Shown here one piece after another: positions 61,830 to 64,000 of a stretch of 64,000 nt of DNA. Under the pieces are notes generated by a model. The model ran no database searches, was not told the DNA's origin, and was given only the letters and a program-made list of their open reading frames with translations. The stretch is from CAZUMW01 sp964621615 (lineage in GTDB: Bacteria > Desulfobacterota > WTBG01 > CAIYCZ01 > CAIRTM01): positions 124,001 to 188,000 of the forward strand of contig CAZUMW010000002.1 in assembly GCA_964621615.1 (NCBI GenBank). The letters run 5' to 3'. The translations under genes were made by a program, and so were the position numbers. The stretch's first letter is position 1. Each line of letters opens with the position of its first letter.

Positions 61830-63344
61830 CTAAAAGCAAAGCTTGCCGGGGTTCAATATGTTATTGGGATCAAACAGTTTTTTCAGCTTTTTTGATATGC
61901 TGGCATGCTCGGCATTTCTGCCGTATTCAATATCTGCCCAGGCACCGTAGGGCCGGGAATAGAACGCGCCCTTTTTCCCCAGCTCCTCGCTGGCTTTAGC
62001 AAAGAGCTCCTGCGCTGCGGCAGCCTCTTTGCCGTCGTCCGGATTAAACGGCAGGCTGAATTCCACATGGCAGCTTGTGCCCATGTGCGCTGGCTGAATG
62101 TAGGCGCAGATATCTGAGGGCGGGTACCCGGCAGCTTCCGCCAACGAGCGCATCGCCGTTACAAATTCAGGTGTCCGGTTAAGCGTGGTTAGAAAGAATA
62201 TATCCCTGCACCCGCCTTTGCAGCGAAGCTTCCAATAGGGCTCGTGTGAGGGGCTGAGCACTGCGTCTGCTGCCTGCTCAGCTGTTGCCCCGGGAACCGC
62301 CGACTCCAGAGATACGCCGGCCTGCCGGGCTATATCGCTGACATCCTTTTCCATATACGCAACCTTGTCCTCCGGCAATATGTCACGCCCGGCCAGCCCA
62401 AAGAAAAGAATCCATGGGGGAAGCTTTTCCTGCAGGCCCATGATTTGTTCAGGGCTTTCTCCGAGAATGGCTGCCAGACTGGACCCGCTTAAAAGCAGAA
62501 GCTCATCATGAAACCGTATTCTCAGGAGCTGGTAGGCAAAGGCGATTAAGCTGTCAAGCCCTTCAGACGGCACCAGAAAAAACCGCTGCACTTTGGGCAG
62601 CACCTCACACCTGAGAGATGCCCAGGTCACAATTCCCATGGTTCCCTGTGCCGCTGATACTATCTTGTGGTAATTGAATTGGCCGGGGCCGTATTGATAC
62701 AGCGCCGAATACTGAGTTTTGCGGCGTTTTTCAAGTACTTCCTCCAGCGGAACGAGCTTTGCCTCCTGTCCGGCTGTTGTGCTGATGCTTGCACCGGCAA
62801 CCTCCCCGGTCCTGAACATATCCCCGCTGCCGATTACGGCCTCAATGCACCGCATCGGCTCGCTCAGCGACCATGCATACCGGGGGTTCGTTATCGGCTC
62901 CCGCTCAAGGACGCTGCCCAGAACGGACTTGGAGGTACGCGGCAAAAGCGGCATGGAAAGTCTCATTCCCTGCCTGGCAAGCTCCGCCTGCAGCGTGCTG
63001 AACGTAACGCCTGGCTCAACGATAGCAACCCTGTTCCTGCGGTCCGTCATGATGATACGCTTCATTCCGCCGAGGTCCACAATAACGGAACCTTCCGAGC
63101 AGGGAACACTGTCGCCGCGGAAATGCGGCGGCCCTGAGCTTACCGGCACGAGCGGCGTTTTGGTCCGGTTTGCCCAGGAAACGATACCCTGCACTTCATC
63201 AGCATTTTTGGGCTTCGCTACCATCAAAGGCTTCATGGGCGGGGTGAAGCTGTGGTCGCTTGAGTAAGCGTCCACTGCAGCCGTATCATCAATTACATTC
63301 TCCGCACCGACAATTTTTATAAGATCATCCTTTTTTTCGGCCAT
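61830..63344 (-). CDS. FAD-linked oxidase (GlcD-type) 2
   Basis: 504 residues: VAKPKNADEVQGIVSWANR and GGMKRIIMTDRRNRVAIVEPG in the FAD domain, cap domain, and the family end KLFDPNNILNPGKLC. Resembles D-lactate/glycolate dehydrogenases but with unusual middle sequence, so the substrate is open. First gene of the operon GlcD-like / CCG / VAO-like / etfB / etfA, under an operator identical to that of the FDBR-like operon. Confidence 0.85.
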   Translation of the reverse strand: MAEKKDDLIKIVGAENVIDDTAAVDAYSSDHSFTPPMKPLMVAKPKNADEVQGIVSWANRTKTPLVPVSSGPPHFRGDSVPCSEGSVIVDLGGMKRIIMTDRRNRVAIVEPGVTFSTLQAELARQGMRLSMPLLPRTSKSVLGSVLEREPITNPRYAWSLSEPMRCIEAVIGSGDMFRTGEVAGASISTTAGQEAKLVPLEEVLEKRRKTQYSALYQYGPGQFNYHKIVSAAQGTMGIVTWASLRCEVLPKVQRFFLVPSEGLDSLIAFAYQLLRIRFHDELLLLSGSSLAAILGESPEQIMGLQEKLPPWILFFGLAGRDILPEDKVAYMEKDVSDIARQAGVSLESAVPGATAEQAADAVLSPSHEPYWKLRCKGGCRDIFFLTTLNRTPEFVTAMRSLAEAAGYPPSDICAYIQPAHMGTSCHVEFSLPFNPDDGKEAAAAQELFAKASEELGKKGAFYSRPYGAWADIEYGRNAEHASISKKLKKLFDPNNILNPGKLCF

Positions 63345-63417
63345 CTATACCTCACTTTAACTCTGAAATGTTATATTCCTATTTTCAGCACGGATTCAGC
63401 CAATTGGTTCGTAGAAT

Positions 63418-63434
63418 GTAGTCTTTAGGACTAC
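63418..63434. promoter_or_regulatory. 17-bp operator, type A (second perfect copy)
   Basis: Plus strand GTAGTCTTTAGGACTAC, the exact reverse complement of 28174-28190, directly downstream of the -10 on the minus strand. Confidence 0.8.
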
Positions 63435-63441
63435 GTTACTG

Positions 63442-63470
63442 AGAATAATATTTTTTTCAAACCTTGTCAA
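63442..63470 (-). promoter_or_regulatory. Promoter of the Etf/FAD-oxidase operon
   Basis: Minus-strand TTGACA-N17-TATTCT (or TATTAT at spacing 14). The TATTATTCT-N7-GTAGTC block is shared with the 28-kb promoter. Confidence 0.7.
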
Positions 63471-63874
63471 GGAAGTTTTTTGGAAAGGGCAGGCGATTAC
63501 ATGAAAAAGCAAAGAAGAACGGCCATTTCCTTTCCTGCGCAATGCTAAGGTGTTCAGCAGAAAATTGAAACCCTGGCTGCTTGTGCAGGTTATGCCCCCG
63601 GATATCCTCTGTGTTTCTGCAATGGATAAAATGCATAAGAAATGCGGCGCAGTGAAAAAAATCGATGCGAATAAAGATTATGAGTTAAATATATCAGTGC
63701 AGCTTAGATTGTGCATACTCGTTCAGCAACTGCAGTGTCCCTGATTTCCTATTGCTTATTGCCGGCAGAAACGTGTGGGTGAGGCTTTGTCAATGAAGCG
63801 AGCACAAGTTCACCAAAAACAATCATCTCATCCTATTATTTTGAGACGTTTTATGGAAATATTTTTTAAGCGTA

Positions 63875-63883
63875 TGGTATAAT
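63875..63883 (+). promoter_or_regulatory. Extended -10 promoter of the truncated gene
   Basis: TGG-TATAAT, perfect -10 with TGN extension, about 95 bp before the start; -35 poor. Confidence 0.6.
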
Positions 63884-63907
63884 ATTTTGAAGTTTCAGCA
63901 AAGCCGG

Positions 63908-63932
63908 AATGCATCAGATCCTCTGATGCATT
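63908..63932 (+). other. Perfect leader hairpin
   Basis: AATGCATCAGA-TCC-TCTGATGCATT: 11-bp perfect stem in the presumed 5' leader, 45 bp before the start, without a T-run. Possible operator, RNA stability element or post-transcriptional control site. Confidence 0.55.
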
Positions 63933-63977
63933 TATAAACTCAATATCATTTATTTTAAAACCTGACAGGAGTTCCCT

Positions 63978-64000
63978 ATGAGAAAATCGTTCAGCTTAAT
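63978..64000 (+). CDS. Start of a gene cut by the window end
   Basis: ATG preceded by AGGAG at 63967-63971; reads MRKSFSL before the sequence ends. The KR-rich start followed by hydrophobic residues could be a signal peptide. No function can be given. Confidence 0.6.

Larger units (their letters stand above)
63471..63977. other. Intergenic stretch upstream of the last, truncated gene
   Basis: No convincing gene; a 64-codon GTG-started frame at 63550-63744 lacks RBS and family features. Contains the extended -10 and hairpin listed separately. Confidence 0.5.

Noticed and set aside
63550..63744. 64-codon GTG-started plus-strand frame
   Set aside because: No RBS and no family features; the real start in this region is at 63978.
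1..64000. CRISPR arrays, tRNA, rRNA, prophage or intact transposase genes
   Set aside because: Looked for and not seen.

Overview
The window looks like the chromosome of an anaerobic Desulfobacterota-type (delta-proteobacterial) bacterium. The evidence is the futalosine menaquinone genes, many ferredoxins, an NADH-linked HndC/NuoF-type module, an Etf / FAD-oxidase / HdrD-like CCG operon, and a dispersed GATTGCTTcgTcgTT...CGCAATG-type repeat that I associate with this group. No rRNA, tRNA, CRISPR array, integrase or intact insertion sequence was seen. GC content and database hits were not computed.

Layout. 0.09-10.5 kb (+): patatin-like phospholipase, then recC-recB-recD. 10.5-16.9 kb: a CDP-paratose-epimerase-like SDR (-), then a tight + operon (GT1 glycosyltransferase, nucleotidyltransferase, SDR epimerase, E2-like acyltransferase, sulfotransferase), probably making a glycosylated and sulfated small molecule or lipid. 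16.9-21.2 kb (-): mqnE-mqnA-mqnC and an MscS channel. 21.5-24.2 kb (+): a large secreted ferrochelatase-like protein with inserted repeat domains.

24.6-63.4 kb is one functional island. A divergent promoter region near 28.0-28.2 kb drives (-) a GGR/FixC-like flavoprotein, a cupredoxin-like protein and an MFS transporter, and (+) two ferredoxin-dependent-bilin-reductase-like (FDBR-like) proteins, an SCP2-like carrier, a ferredoxin, a YCF48-like lipoprotein, an MMPL/RND transporter, DUF1302 and DUF1329 proteins, and a third, membrane-anchored FDBR-like protein. On the minus strand follow a membrane-anchored ferrochelatase-like protein, a lipase-like hydrolase, a 56-residue ferredoxin, two related Tat-exported proteins and a ferrochelatase-like lipoprotein. 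Next is a ten-gene electron-transfer operon (PorD-like, PorB-like, NuoE, NuoF, NuoG-N-like, ATC-hydrolase-like, ferredoxin, flavoprotein, PNPOx-like), then a third flavoprotein with two PadR regulators, an exported flavodoxin, small lipoprotein-like proteins, and an etfAB / FAD oxidase x2 / CCG operon.

Working model (inference): NADH and Etf electrons pass through ferredoxins to FDBR-like and GGR-like reductases acting on a hydrophobic, possibly tetrapyrrole-like substrate. That substrate would be moved by the MMPL/DUF1302/DUF1329 system and processed outside the cytoplasm by chelatase-like proteins. A 17-bp operator, identical in front of the FDBR operon and the Etf operon 35 kb away, suggests they form one regulon under the PadR pair. 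The combination of three FDBR-like, three ferrochelatase-like and three GGR-like proteins is the best candidate for an undescribed system here.
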